From the NCBI GenBank assembly GCA_017506865.1, contig JAFCMP010000010.1, forward strand, positions 124,001 to 188,000: a DNA stretch of 64,000 nt, read 5' to 3'. The stretch comes from Tribonema minus. Taxonomy: Eukaryota > Sar > Xanthophyceae > Tribonematales > Tribonemataceae. A model generated the notes under the pieces. That model ran no database searches. It saw only the letters and a program-made list of their open reading frames with translations, and had not been told where the DNA came from. Position numbers and translations under genes: made by a program. This document shows positions 10,617 through 20,838 of this stretch, piece by piece (positions within the stretch are counted from its first letter, which is position 1; each line of letters begins with the position of its first letter).

Positions 10617-12854
10617 ATGTACCATCACCAGCAGGCTGCAGGGGCAGTGTCTGAGCAGAAAGTTCATACGACGATGGCCCAACATCAGGTGCCACAGCAC
10701 CCGCAACACCGGTCCCCGCAGCAGCAGCAGCAGCAGCAGCCTCATCCTCATCCTCAGCAACTCCACTATCCGGCATTCGACGTGTCGCCGTATGGTGGTG
10801 CAGTGGCCATGATGCAGCATCACCACCTCTCTCACCCCCACCTGACTCACCAGTACATGCACCACGTGGTGCTGCAAGCGGATGAGACTCCGGGCAGAGC
10901 TCACCTCCGCCGGGGCAAGTGGTCCCCTGAGGAGGAGGCTTACACCGCACGCATCATCCACTATTTTAACACCGGCGTGCTGCAGCTGCCGGAAGGCACC
11001 ACCCTCAGGGTCTTTCTGGCGGAGAAGCTGCGTTGTGACCCCATGCGCATCACCAAGAAGTTCACCGGCTCGGCGTGTCTTGGCAAGAGGGTGTATCACT
11101 CCTGCGAGCGCACGCCAGCAACTAAGGCGGAAATACAGGAATCCAAGGAGGACCTGGCCAATCTCGAGCAGCGGTTCCTGTCGCAGCTGGAACGTAGGCG
11201 CGATAGGCGGGCCAGCCTTGAGCTAGAGGGTCAGCTGGCGACCGTCGTCGCTCCGCCCGGCACCGCTTTCGACGCGTACGGTCGGCCCATCCTTCTGGGG
11301 TTGCCTGCTCAGCATATGCCGCCGCATCTTGCGATGGCGGCGCAGCAGTCGCAGCAGTGGGGCGCGCAGCGCGTCATGTACCCCGCCTACGCCGCTCCTG
11401 CCATGCCGCAGTCGTATCCCCAGGCCGCAGCGGCAGCCACAGCGGCGGCGTACGCGCAGCCCTATGACCACATGGCCGCCTACTCTGCGCAGGGCTACGG
11501 CGCTGCTGGCTACCAGTACGCTCAGCAGGCAATGCCGTATCCATACTTTGCGGCGTCAGCCGCTGCCATGGCGCGGCCGCAGGTCGCGTACAGCGTCGCA
11601 TCGCATTCGCCGGCGCCACAGTGGGGCCAGCCGCCGCAGCCCGCGTCGCTGTCGCGCCACCCCACGCAGCAGCCGCAGCTCGTGTGGTGCCCGCAGCAGG
11701 CGCCGTCGCCCGCACCTGTGCTACCCTTTGCAGGAGGGCAGACAGAGGCGAAGCAGGAGCAGCGCACTTGCTCGCCTTCCGGCGTCAAGTCCGAAATGCA
11801 GCAGCAGCACTCACCACAGCAGCGGCAGCAGCAGCAGCAGCGGCAGCAGCAGGACGCAGATGCCGCGCCGCTCAAGCAGGAGATGCAGCAGGCCTCTGGC
11901 GCAACCGTCATTGCCCCGCTGCCCGCGGGGCTCGTCTCGCACAAGGGCGGCAACAGCGGCAGCAGCGTCGTGGGCTCGAGCCTCAGCGAGGCGACCACCG
12001 CCGACAGCGCCAGCTCCAACAGCCACGGCACCGACAACAGCAGCAGCAGCGGCGGCGAGGGCTGCGGCGCCGGCGAGCGCCGCCCCTCTGTCGCATCGCG
12101 CGCGCACCACCACCACGCTCAGCAGTCCTCTGCGAGCAGCAGCGCGAGCGACAGCGGCGACGACAGCAGCAGCGCCGCCGCCGCTGGCAAGCGCAGCGGC
12201 TCCGGTGCCAGCGCCATCAACTGTGCCAGCACTGCTTCGTCGCCGCCGCCATCGCAGCACTCGCCAACCACCATCAGCAGCGGCGCCGGCGCACTCATGA
12301 CATTCTACAATGCCGTGAACCGCCAGCATCACAAGCACCACGCCAACGCCGCCGCCGCTGCTGCTGCAGCCGCCGCTGATGCTGCACTGCCGGCGAATCT
12401 CTCGCCACAGAGCAGCGCCTCTGCCGTCCACACTTTCGCTGCCAAAAAGCGGCATCGTTTCGGCGGCGGATGCAGCAGCGGCGCGGCGGCAGCAGATGGT
12501 TTGCGGCTGCACAACGCCACCAAGCGCGCGCGCGTGGAGGCGGCGAGCGCTGCTGCTGCCGCCGCCGCCGACAGCGGCGGCTCCACGGACGCCAGCGACG
12601 ACGGCGACAACAGCGCGGCCAACTCGGCGTCCGAAGAGTCCGGCAGCCGCGACGGCGACGCCGCTGTGCGGAAACAGCACGCCGATCAGTGGCGCGGACA
12701 GCTCGCGGACGCGTGGCACGCGCAGCATGTGGACAAGCGGCGGCGCGGCGACGTCGTCGCGGCGCCGCTGCGGCAGATGGGGCACATACAGCTCGCGCCG
12801 CTGCTGCCGCCGCCAACGCCGCAACCCCATCACCACCACCACCAGCAGCAGTAA
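10617..12854 (+). CDS. Gln/Ala-rich regulator-like protein with a conserved GKWSPEEE domain
   Basis: A single 745-codon exon runs from ATG 10617 to TAA 12852-12854. After a His/Gln-rich N-terminus with poly-Gln, residues about 95-195 form the only ordered region: RRGKWSPEEEAYTARIIH, then LPEGTTLRVFLAEKLRCDP, then MRITKKFTGSACLGK, then a charged helix. From memory, a very similar uncharacterised domain (GKWTPEEE...TLR.FL...L.CDPMRI.KKF.G...GK) is widespread in algae with secondary plastids and in oomycetes. Its W/E-E-E start recalls Myb-like DNA-binding helices, so a nuclear regulatory role is likely but unproven. The rest is low-complexity Pro/Gln/Ser/Ala with poly-Ala and poly-His tracts and basic KKRHR and KRAR patches that could act as nuclear localisation signals. 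It is intronless, unlike its neighbours. Alternative long frames inside it are repeat artefacts. Confidence 0.75.
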   Translation: MYHHQQAAGAVSEQKVHTTMAQHQVPQHPQHRSPQQQQQQQPHPHPQQLHYPAFDVSPYGGAVAMMQHHHLSHPHLTHQYMHHVVLQADETPGRAHLRRGKWSPEEEAYTARIIHYFNTGVLQLPEGTTLRVFLAEKLRCDPMRITKKFTGSACLGKRVYHSCERTPATKAEIQESKEDLANLEQRFLSQLERRRDRRASLELEGQLATVVAPPGTAFDAYGRPILLGLPAQHMPPHLAMAAQQSQQWGAQRVMYPAYAAPAMPQSYPQAAAAATAAAYAQPYDHMAAYSAQGYGAAGYQYAQQAMPYPYFAASAAAMARPQVAYSVASHSPAPQWGQPPQPASLSRHPTQQPQLVWCPQQAPSPAPVLPFAGGQTEAKQEQRTCSPSGVKSEMQQQHSPQQRQQQQQRQQQDADAAPLKQEMQQASGATVIAPLPAGLVSHKGGNSGSSVVGSSLSEATTADSASSNSHGTDNSSSSGGEGCGAGERRPSVASRAHHHHAQQSSASSSASDSGDDSSSAAAAGKRSGSGASAINCASTASSPPPSQHSPTTISSGAGALMTFYNAVNRQHHKHHANAAAAAAAAAADAALPANLSPQSSASAVHTFAAKKRHRFGGGCSSGAAAADGLRLHNATKRARVEAASAAAAAAADSGGSTDASDDGDNSAANSASEESGSRDGDAAVRKQHADQWRGQLADAWHAQHVDKRRRGDVVAAPLRQMGHIQLAPLLPPPTPQPHHHHHQQQ

Positions 12855-13629
12855 AGGTAGTTTATTGGCCTGCGAGCGACGGAGAGCTGCGCGTATGCAT
12901 GTTGCTTACATGTCGTTTATCGATGTGTTTGCCCTTCCGACCCCCGCGTGATGTCCATGTTCATCATCGTGGGGCCGTCTTTTTGTGGCCCCCTCCGTAA
13001 GGCGCGTGCTCCCCCTGAGGCTTCGGCACTCGATTAGACCATTCAGATTTGCACGTACGCGCGCGCGCACAGAGTGGGGCCTTGCCTTTCCGCAGTTGCG
13101 CCTCGGAGCACACAGATGTCATGCGCGCCGGCGCCCATCATGGGCTGCTTTCTAGCCGCGTGTATGTCACCCACAAGCATTCACACGGATGCTACCAATG
13201 TACATAATTGGGCTCCTTGAAACTCTGCTGTTTCAATCTTGTGCGTTGTGTGAATCTCTTACATTATGTATACTGCTCCTGCTGCGTGTGCTTGCGGTCT
13301 CAGCATGATTGGAGTGCTTGTCATTTGCGGTCTCTGCCTGATTGCAGCGTTCAGCACCACATGCATTCACATGCCTGATTTGCGTGCTTACTATCAGCAT
13401 TGCAGTAAAGTGCCAGGTTTAGGTCTACAGGTGTAAGGATTACAGTACTATCGCATGTAAGTTTTATTATTCGTTGTCACAATCTACTAGAATAATATCT
13501 TCTGGCGAGTGCACAAGTGAAAAGGCAACTCTTCAACGTTCAGTTTCCGGAAAAGTTGAACATCAAGTTGAAGTTGTACTTTGTGCAAGAAGAAAAAGCT
13601 GAACAAATTTTTTTTCTTAACCAACTCTC
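12855..13629. other. Intergenic region, AT-richer
   Basis: These 775 bp hold the 3' flank of the Gln-rich gene and the promoter of the methyltransferase-riboflavin kinase gene. The last 150 bp are AT-rich (TTTTATTATTCG, AATAATATC) and contain CATCAAGTTGAAGTTG about 70 bp before the ATG, the AACTTCAA-type motif also seen in the 4.8-kb promoter. No gene is visible. Confidence 0.4.
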
Positions 13630-16600
13630 ATGAAGCCCAGCAGCAGCCTGGCAGTTTTGGCAAGCACGTTGGCGATGTCTCATCGCATTTCTAGTGTGTC
13701 GGCGCTTCGAGCTCTGCGGCCAGCAGCGGGCCCAGCCTCAAGAGTAAGAACTACTGCTGCGCACCAGCGGCAACGCACTCTGCTAAGCGAGCGCAGACAT
13801 ATGCAAACTCGGGCGCAAGGAAACGGACCTAGCTCTGAGGGTACCGCGACACGCGAGGAGTTCAACGCTTGGCAGGCGGACACATTCGACAAGTCTGCCG
13901 ACTACTTCGCGTCCGATGCAGCGGTCTCTGCGCAGGCAAGTGCATGAAAATTAAACCAACGGGAATGCAGAATTGAGTGCTTGACGATGTGCTCACTCGT
14001 TGGCGTGTATGATGGCGGCACCCATACTCTTGTACCTGCGAGAAACTGAATTTTTCGCAAAAGATCCACAGTGGAGCGGTATAGATCTGTCTGGTCTTGC
14101 GGGCATCTGATAAGATTGTCTGCTGCTTGAAACCATCCAGGTTTCGCAACAGGCCGCAATGACAATCGCCTCATTTCTAGCGCTCGTGTGGAACCGTGCT
14201 GCCACGCACAGTGGTACGTGAGTGCTACACGACCCATAGGCGTGTCTAATGAACATGTCATGATAGCAGGTGGTCCCGAGGCTGGCAGCGATTGCAGCCA
14301 TGGCAGCGGGCCCGGTCAAGGCAGCACGGGAGAGGGGGCGGCTAGTCGACGTGGGTGCTGGCACAGGCTGCTTGGTGCCGCACTACTACAAGGCAAGCAT
14401 GCGGACCATAATGTATGTATCTGCGGCGATGCTTATTATCGTGCCGCGCTTGTGCAGGCTGGGCATGTCTTGAACTGACAAACGCGGTGGCTGCATTCGT
14501 TCCTCTGCGCCGTTTAGAGCACAGCTGCCGTCAGACTGCGTCCGCGTGCTAATGGCGAACGCGTCGAAATGCCCTTGTGCAGTGCTCGTTACTTCCCGCT
14601 TCCAATGGGCACTGTGTTCTGCATCATTATTGGAGGTGTCTCGCCACGTACGAGCTCAAATTCATGACGCGGCAGCGCCCGCCTTGCATCCGCATGAAAC
14701 CTACAGCAGCAGCCCCATCCTTCAGCAACCATGCCCTGCGCGCCGCGGCCTGCAAATCAGACGAGCGCGGAGAAGATGACCGCGGAAATGATTGCGACTG
14801 TGTTGCGGTGGCAGCCTGATCTCGAATGCGGCATGCTGCGCTGGGCCTGACTTGATTGTCTTCTGTGACGTGTCCTGCTTGCTGCGCCTCCGTCTTCACC
14901 TCTGCTCGCCTGGCGCCACCGGCACCGTCCGCCGCTGCTCCATTACGCGCCGTGGCGCACCAGGAAGGGCTGCGACCGCATCAGGTCAGTCCGCTCAAGA
15001 TGGCGGAGCACGGAAGGTGTACCTTGAAGTACACTGTCCAACAGCGCTCAGGCCGTACATCATGTGTTACATACGTGCTGCGGCGCGGCGCGCACGGTGC
15101 GCCGCGGCTGAACATGGCATCCATTCCGTAGGGTTTTTGCTCTCTAGCGGAGCAATGCTCTGCATTTGAGACGCACCGTTGCGCAACGTCGTTCGGTGGT
15201 GGCGGCGGCGTCATCAGCCACCAATGCTGCCGTGGCGGTGAGCAGCGGTTTGCTTATGCGGCGCCTGGCAGTTGAGGTTGGCTGTAGATGTTGAAGATTG
15301 CTATTGCTCCGCAGGGCATGTCTTGGAGCGACCATCACGCATCTGAGGTGCTGCTGCGTGCGTGTGAGACCTCGAGAACTCAAACGTCAAATGAAGCTGC
15401 CGTGAGAAACATGAAGTTGAAGCAAGTGAGTGCGCTTCCGTCGTCGTCCTGCAGGTCATAGGCGTGGATCTGTCTGGCAAAATGCTCGATGTCTTCCAGC
15501 AGCGCTACCCAGGCACGCAGGTGTTCTGCGGCGACTTTGTGGAGTACGTGCCCCCGACGCTGCCGAAAGAAAACGAGGCTGACGACGAAGAGGAGCTCAG
15601 CAAGGTGAGCGCCGGTTCGTTGCGGCGCGAGGTTGCATCAATGCTGCTTGATGTGAAAATCAATCGTTTGCTGAAGTCTGCGCGAGCCAAGCTCCCAAGT
15701 GGATGTGAGAGTCAGTCGTTTGCTGAAGCCTGCACGAGCCAGCAACGGAAGGGTGGGCTACGTCTGCAGGTTAAGGTCAGATTGGCGGACTGGTGTGTTG
15801 ATCCGTTCCGCACACGTCAATCACTGATGGCGCTGGCTCCCGCACCCTCGCGCCATTGTGGAGCGCTGACGCGCAAGCGCTCAACGCGCGCTTCTGATGA
15901 CACCGCTGACTCGACTCTGCCCCCCCCGCAGGTGCAGAGCGTGGTGTTCAACGCGTGCTTTGCAAACCTGTACGACCCGGCGGCGCACCTCCAGCACGCG
16001 TGCGACGTCCTCTCGGAAGGCGGGACGGTGGTCATATCGCACCCCCTGGGCAGGTGAGCGGCCTTGCGCATGCTTGACATACTTGAAGTATACTTCAGAG
16101 TTTTCCCTCTGAACTGTTGAAGTGTTCACTTCAAGTTCATGTGAGCTTCCACGACTCCATGTACTCTATCGCGTTCTCAGAAGGCCTGTGAATGCTGTGA
16201 CCCCAGTGTGTGGGTTTCGCTGATCCCGCCTGCCCGTCGCACATGTGGTCAGCCTGGTTACAGGTGCAATACATGGCACGTTGCAAGCTCCCTTTGCTGC
16301 AGTTTGTACCAAAACGTGCCGCCCTGCTCAGGACCCCCTGTGCGTGCGCCGCTATGAGAAGCGCGTCGTGCAGCCGCGTGGCCGGCGTCTGCGGCAGCAG
16401 CTGCCCCTTTCGCGACGCGCTCACACTCCCCCCTTAACCCCCCCCCTCCCCCCCTGCCCCCCCCCCCACCCGCGCGCGCCCGCCGCCAGCGCGTGCACGG
16501 AGAAGCTGCACGCGCGCGACGCGCGCATGGTGCCGCACGCGCTGCCCGCGGAGGCGGCGCTGCGGCGCATGGCGCGCCACCTGCCGCTGCGCGTCGACGC

Positions 16601-17751
16601 GTGGCGCGACCGCGACGGCCTCTACCTGGCGGCGCTGACGCGCGTGCGCCACGCGCTGCTGCGCGACTTTGTCTGCGCGTACGGCGCCGTGGGGCGCGGC
16701 TTTGGGCGCGGCGGCAAGAAGCTGGGCGTTCCGACTGCCAACCTTCAGCCGGACGGCGACGGCCCGCTGCGGCAGGGTGCGTGCGCCGCCCGCGTCGCCT
16801 GCTGCGCGTCGCTGCCGGTGCTGGTGCAGTTCGCCCCGTTCTCCGTGTACTTTTTGTTTGCATCAAATTATCGCTTAGGGCGCGAAAACCCTAACCCTAA
16901 CCCTAACTGTAACCCTAAGATGGTAGATACTGTGTGCTTTGAGATGCATGTGTGGCAGGTTCAGCTGCAGGGCACCCGCAGCGCTTTGCAACCAGAGGCC
17001 GTCTCGGGGGCCAGCCTGATGGAGCTTTGTGGAGGCTGCTCGCAGTAGCATCAGATCGTGACCCATGTAGGAGCTACAGCTTCTCCTCTGCCACTTCACG
17101 GCCGATGATGCCTGCTGAAACGATTTGACTTGCTCTGGCTTGAGAAGCTGTCGGTGCTGCGCTGCAGAGAGGGCGCGCGCGAAAGGCCAAGCGCTGCAGC
17201 GGTGGTTTCAGCAGCAGAACATGCATCGTTCATTCTGGCAGCACTGACGTCCCGTCATTGCATTGAACCGCTGCGCGCCTGCGTGCATGCCCTGCCGCGC
17301 AGGCCTGGCGGACCTCCCCACGGGCGTCTACATCGGCTGGGCGCTGGTGGAAGAAGACGGCGCCGGCGCCGGCAGCAGCAGCGCTCAGCGCCCTGTCAAG
17401 GCCGTCGTCAACGTCGGCTTCTCGCCGACCTTCGAGGAGCGCAACCCCGAGAAGATCATCGAGGCGCACCTCATCGGTCGCGACCCAGCAACGTCGGGCG
17501 ACTTTTACGGCGCGCCCATGCGCCTGCTGCTCGCCGGCTTCCTGCGCCCCGAGCGGCGCTTCGCGGGGTTCCCGCAGCTCGTCGCGGCGATTCGCAAGGA
17601 CGTCGCCGACGCCGCGGCAGCGCTCGACACGGAGCCATACCGCGCGCTGGCGGAGCACGCGTTCTTTGCGCTGCCCGGCGGCGCCGCGTTGCCGGCGTGG
17701 CGCAGGGTGCCCTCGGACGGGGAGGCGGGCGATGACGCGCCGGCGCAGTGA
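13630..17751 (+). CDS. SAM-dependent methyltransferase fused to riboflavin kinase
   Basis: Six exons (13630-13935, 14270-14392, 15455-15604, 15932-16053, 16490-16776, 17303-17751) join in phase to give 478 residues. Residues 1-60 form a Ser/Arg/Ala-rich presequence, perhaps organellar. The first half is a class I methyltransferase: motif I LVDVGAGTG, then VIGVDLSGKML, a motif-II-like CGDFVEY, and EGGTVVISHPLG. The second half (from about residue 275) is riboflavin kinase: GAVGRGFGRGGKKLGVPTAN with the family's PTAN nucleotide/Mg2+ motif, LPTGVYIGWA, VVNVGFSPTF, an E in IIEAHLIG in the position of the catalytic Glu, GDFYG, and a closing helical region. It should phosphorylate riboflavin to FMN; the methyltransferase substrate is unknown. 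Introns 1 and 2 start with GC. Intron 2 is 1.06 kb and might hide a small extra exon in the methyltransferase half. Exon 5 bridges both domains, which supports a genuine fusion. Confidence 0.85.
16887..16918. repeat. Interstitial telomere-like repeat
   Basis: About five CCCTAA units (one altered to CTGTAA) lie inside the last intron (16777-17302) of the methyltransferase-riboflavin kinase gene. Confidence 0.8.
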
Positions 17752-18319
17752 ATCGATGATTTATGTACTTCTATGACAAGGAGCCAGGCATGGAGGCGCG
17801 TTTGAGTGGTTTTGTTTGCTCGTTTTGCAGTGGCGCCAGCGCACTGACTTAGTGTGTTGCGTCATGAACACGAGCGTATGCATGTGCACATGAGCGTTCT
17901 TGGTGCTGATGCGACCTGCACCCCAATCACTTGGCTGCAGTTCTGATGTGCCGAGCGCAATGTGGCATGTGAATCAGAACGTGCATCATCCTCACAATCT
18001 CTCATCAGAAGCGTACGCAATTAGCAGCACGAAGCAGCGTGAGCGGCATGCAGTACACGAGGATCACGCTTTCTATTCAAAAATGAACTGCGGTATGTAC
18101 AAAGTCAGGGGGAAAATTGACGAGACAGCTACGGCTGCTCATACACTGTGCCGAACGACGTGCCGGAAACAAATGCTGACTGGGACATGAAATCAAATGC
18201 CGAGCGGTACGGTGCGGGCGCCAGCAATGGCCCTGCAACGAGCATGGTCGAGCTCGCATGGCATGCGACAGGCAGCACGCCCAGCCGGCAGCGCGGCGCC
18301 ATCAGGGGCACACGGCGCG
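17752..18319. other. Convergent intergenic region
   Basis: These 568 bp lie between the stop of the plus-strand methyltransferase-riboflavin kinase gene and the stop of the minus-strand ARF-GEF gene. They should hold both 3' UTRs. No gene, structured RNA or clear AATAAA signal is seen. Confidence 0.45.
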
Positions 18320-20838
18320 TCAAGCGTTTTTGATGACGAGCTGCGTGCCAGCAGTGATGACGCCTGCTGCTAGAGGCGGAGAACGCCTGTGCGGCCGTGG
18401 CTGGGGCGCTTGATGGGGCCCCACAGGCCAGCGCACACGTGCGCTTGCGGCTGCGCTGGCGCAGCTGTCGCGCCTCCGCTTGAAGTGCGCACGAGGAACA
18501 GGGCGATGCTGATGGCACCTTCAACTGGCTCGCGCCGACGCCCCTAGTGCTGCACAGCCACAGGACGCAGCGCACTCAATAGGTTCAGAAGGGATCAGGT
18601 GGGGTCATGGTGTGCATCAGTATGTTGCCTGGAAGCGATGGCCTGTCCGGGACAGAAACAAAATGGCGCGTTTGAGATGCTAGCACAGTCGTTGCAACAG
18701 TCGCGCGCATCCGTTGTGCTCGACAAGCGCAAAGCAGGCGACATTGACGGACATGCAGCATGCACCAATGACTCATGACTTCAAATCACAGCCAATTTGC
18801 ACCTTCAAAGTCACGACTTGCAGATGACATGCAGTGGCACATGCGCAACACGGGGCGAGGCCTCACCAGAGCCGTGTCGGCGGGCTTGTCAGCATCGCTC
18901 GACTTGCCAGGGCGGCGCTGCGGCGTGAGCTTGTTGGTGATGCGGTTCTTGATGCTGACCAGCCCGCCGTAGCTGGGCGTCCTGTCCAACGTCTTGGTGC
19001 CAGCGCTGCTGCATCAGTTGGCGAGGGGGCATGTGACTGAGCTTGGCAGTTTGCTGAATGCCAGTGCGCCATCATGAATTTCCATTGCCGCAACCATCGT
19101 GACCTGCGCTTGAAGTATGTTAGCGGTGCAGCCAAGGCAAATGCTTGTCTTCGCTTCTGTACTCTCTGCTTCTTTGGTGTAAGTTCAATTTGCTGTGAAA
19201 CAGCCATGACTGCTGACATTCGCAAATCACATTGGGGCTCAGTTCAGTGCAGCCTTCTCGCAGTGTGCTTCGAGAGAGTTGATGCAGGTGGCGCACGATC
19301 TGGCACATGTATCGCTGGCTAGTGCCAGGATGTCACGATGCACAGCCGCAGCTTTTCATTGGGCATCACTGTCGCTGTTGCAGATGCTGGCGAGTCCTTT
19401 TATCCTGTTGTGTCACACCGCTGCTCGTTAATGGCCGTGCCATGCGCTTCTCCACCATATGCTGCCCTTTCTTACGCCACCAACACCCTGCCCCGACGCT
19501 CGACCATGCTCTCTTCATGACGCTCATTGCAAGCACTGCCTTCAACAGAGTGCGCCACGTACCTGCTGCCTGGGCTGGCAGCACCAGCTGCGCTGGGGGC
19601 CGGTGGCGGCATCGCCGGTGCCCTGACTGCGCCAGCAGGCTTCGGTGGCCGCCCTAGTGCCGCCGCTGCCGCGGCTGCTGCTGCCGCCACCGCTGCGCTG
19701 TCAGGTGCAGTGCCTGCACCGCGCTCGCGCACGCGCCTCAAGTTAATATCTGCAGTCGGCGGCGAAACCACAGACGCCGCCGCCGCCGCCACTGCCGCCG
19801 GCGACGCGGACGCCTGCGCCGCCGCCGCCGCGGCAGCCGCCGCTGCTGCCGCGACTGCCGCCTCGAAGCCGGCGGCATACGCTTCCGCCAGTGCCGACTC
19901 GGGCAGCGGCAGCGACATGGCCGGCATGGGCTGCCGTGACACTGCTGCCCTCGCAGCTGCGGCGGCGGTTGCGGCGGTGCCGTCCTCGTCCTGCTCTGGC
20001 GTCGATGGCGCGGAGCCTGTGGGGCTTGGTGTCGCCATGGCGCGCGCCACTGCGGTGCGGCCACAGGCACAGTTGGCTCGTGTGAGCGCGAGGTGCCGAT
20101 GCAATGCTCCGAGATGAGAAGCAATATGAGCAATGAAATTGTGGGTGCATGGCTGTGCTGCCAAGGCCGTCAGCACGCCTGAAATTGGAGGCTTGCTGCG
20201 TGTCTGTTTAACGAAGCAAACAGCAGTATGATGACATGACATACGCCCAGGACTTGACTGGTGCGATCACGGTTCCTGACTATGCATGTCCAACAGCATC
20301 CCGCATCTGCAGTTGTTTTTCAGCCGCCGCAGCAGCTCTCAACCCAACTGCTTTGAAGCAGGAGCTCAAACATGTAAGTGCATTCTTATGCTGTCGTCCT
20401 TCCAGAGTGTGTCCACCGCGCCACTCAGGAGCCCAGTGGCAAACGCCTGCAACCGACACGGTCCACCCGCAACACGATGACAAGCAACCACAACCACGCC
20501 ATCAGTGAACCCGCAGCACTCACGTGCATCCGCCATCGCCTCAGCGGCGGCCGCAGCTGCTCGTGCGCTAGAGTTCGGACTCATGGGCGCTGCCGGTATG
20601 TCCTTAGCCTTTGCTATGGCGGCCGTGGCGGCCGCGGCAGTGATTGCAGCCGTCTTAGCAGCAGCCTCGCGCGCGGCCAAATCAGCACTGGCCGACCCAT
20701 CATCCGTTTGAGCGCTGCTGCTGCCACCGTTCCTGGTGGCGCTGGCGCTCCTGCTGCCGTTGCTGGCGGCGGCGGCGGCGGCCTTGGTGCCTGCGGCGGT
20801 GGTGCCGGCATTCAGGCTGCGGCGTCGGCGCACAGACG
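18320..20838 (-). CDS. ARF-GEF block H: Ala/Ser-rich C-terminal tail
   Basis: The exons are 20524-20838, 19563-20049, 18867-19005 and 18320-18400, about 340 residues. The first two are Ala-rich low complexity with scattered Ser/Pro. The third is more ordered (RTPSYGGLVSIKNRITNKLT). The last exon uses the acceptor GCGCCCCAG|CCACGG and ends AGVITAGTQLVIKNA before the TGA at 18320-18322. Two other AG sites nearby (one at GCACAG, 18389/18390) would give different, longer C-termini, so the final 26 residues are less certain than the rest. Confidence 0.6.

Noticed and set aside
11329-12842. Long alternative frames on both strands across the Gln/Ala-rich gene
   Set aside because: They are shadows of GC-rich codon repeats. 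Only the frame ending at 12854 contains an ordered conserved domain.
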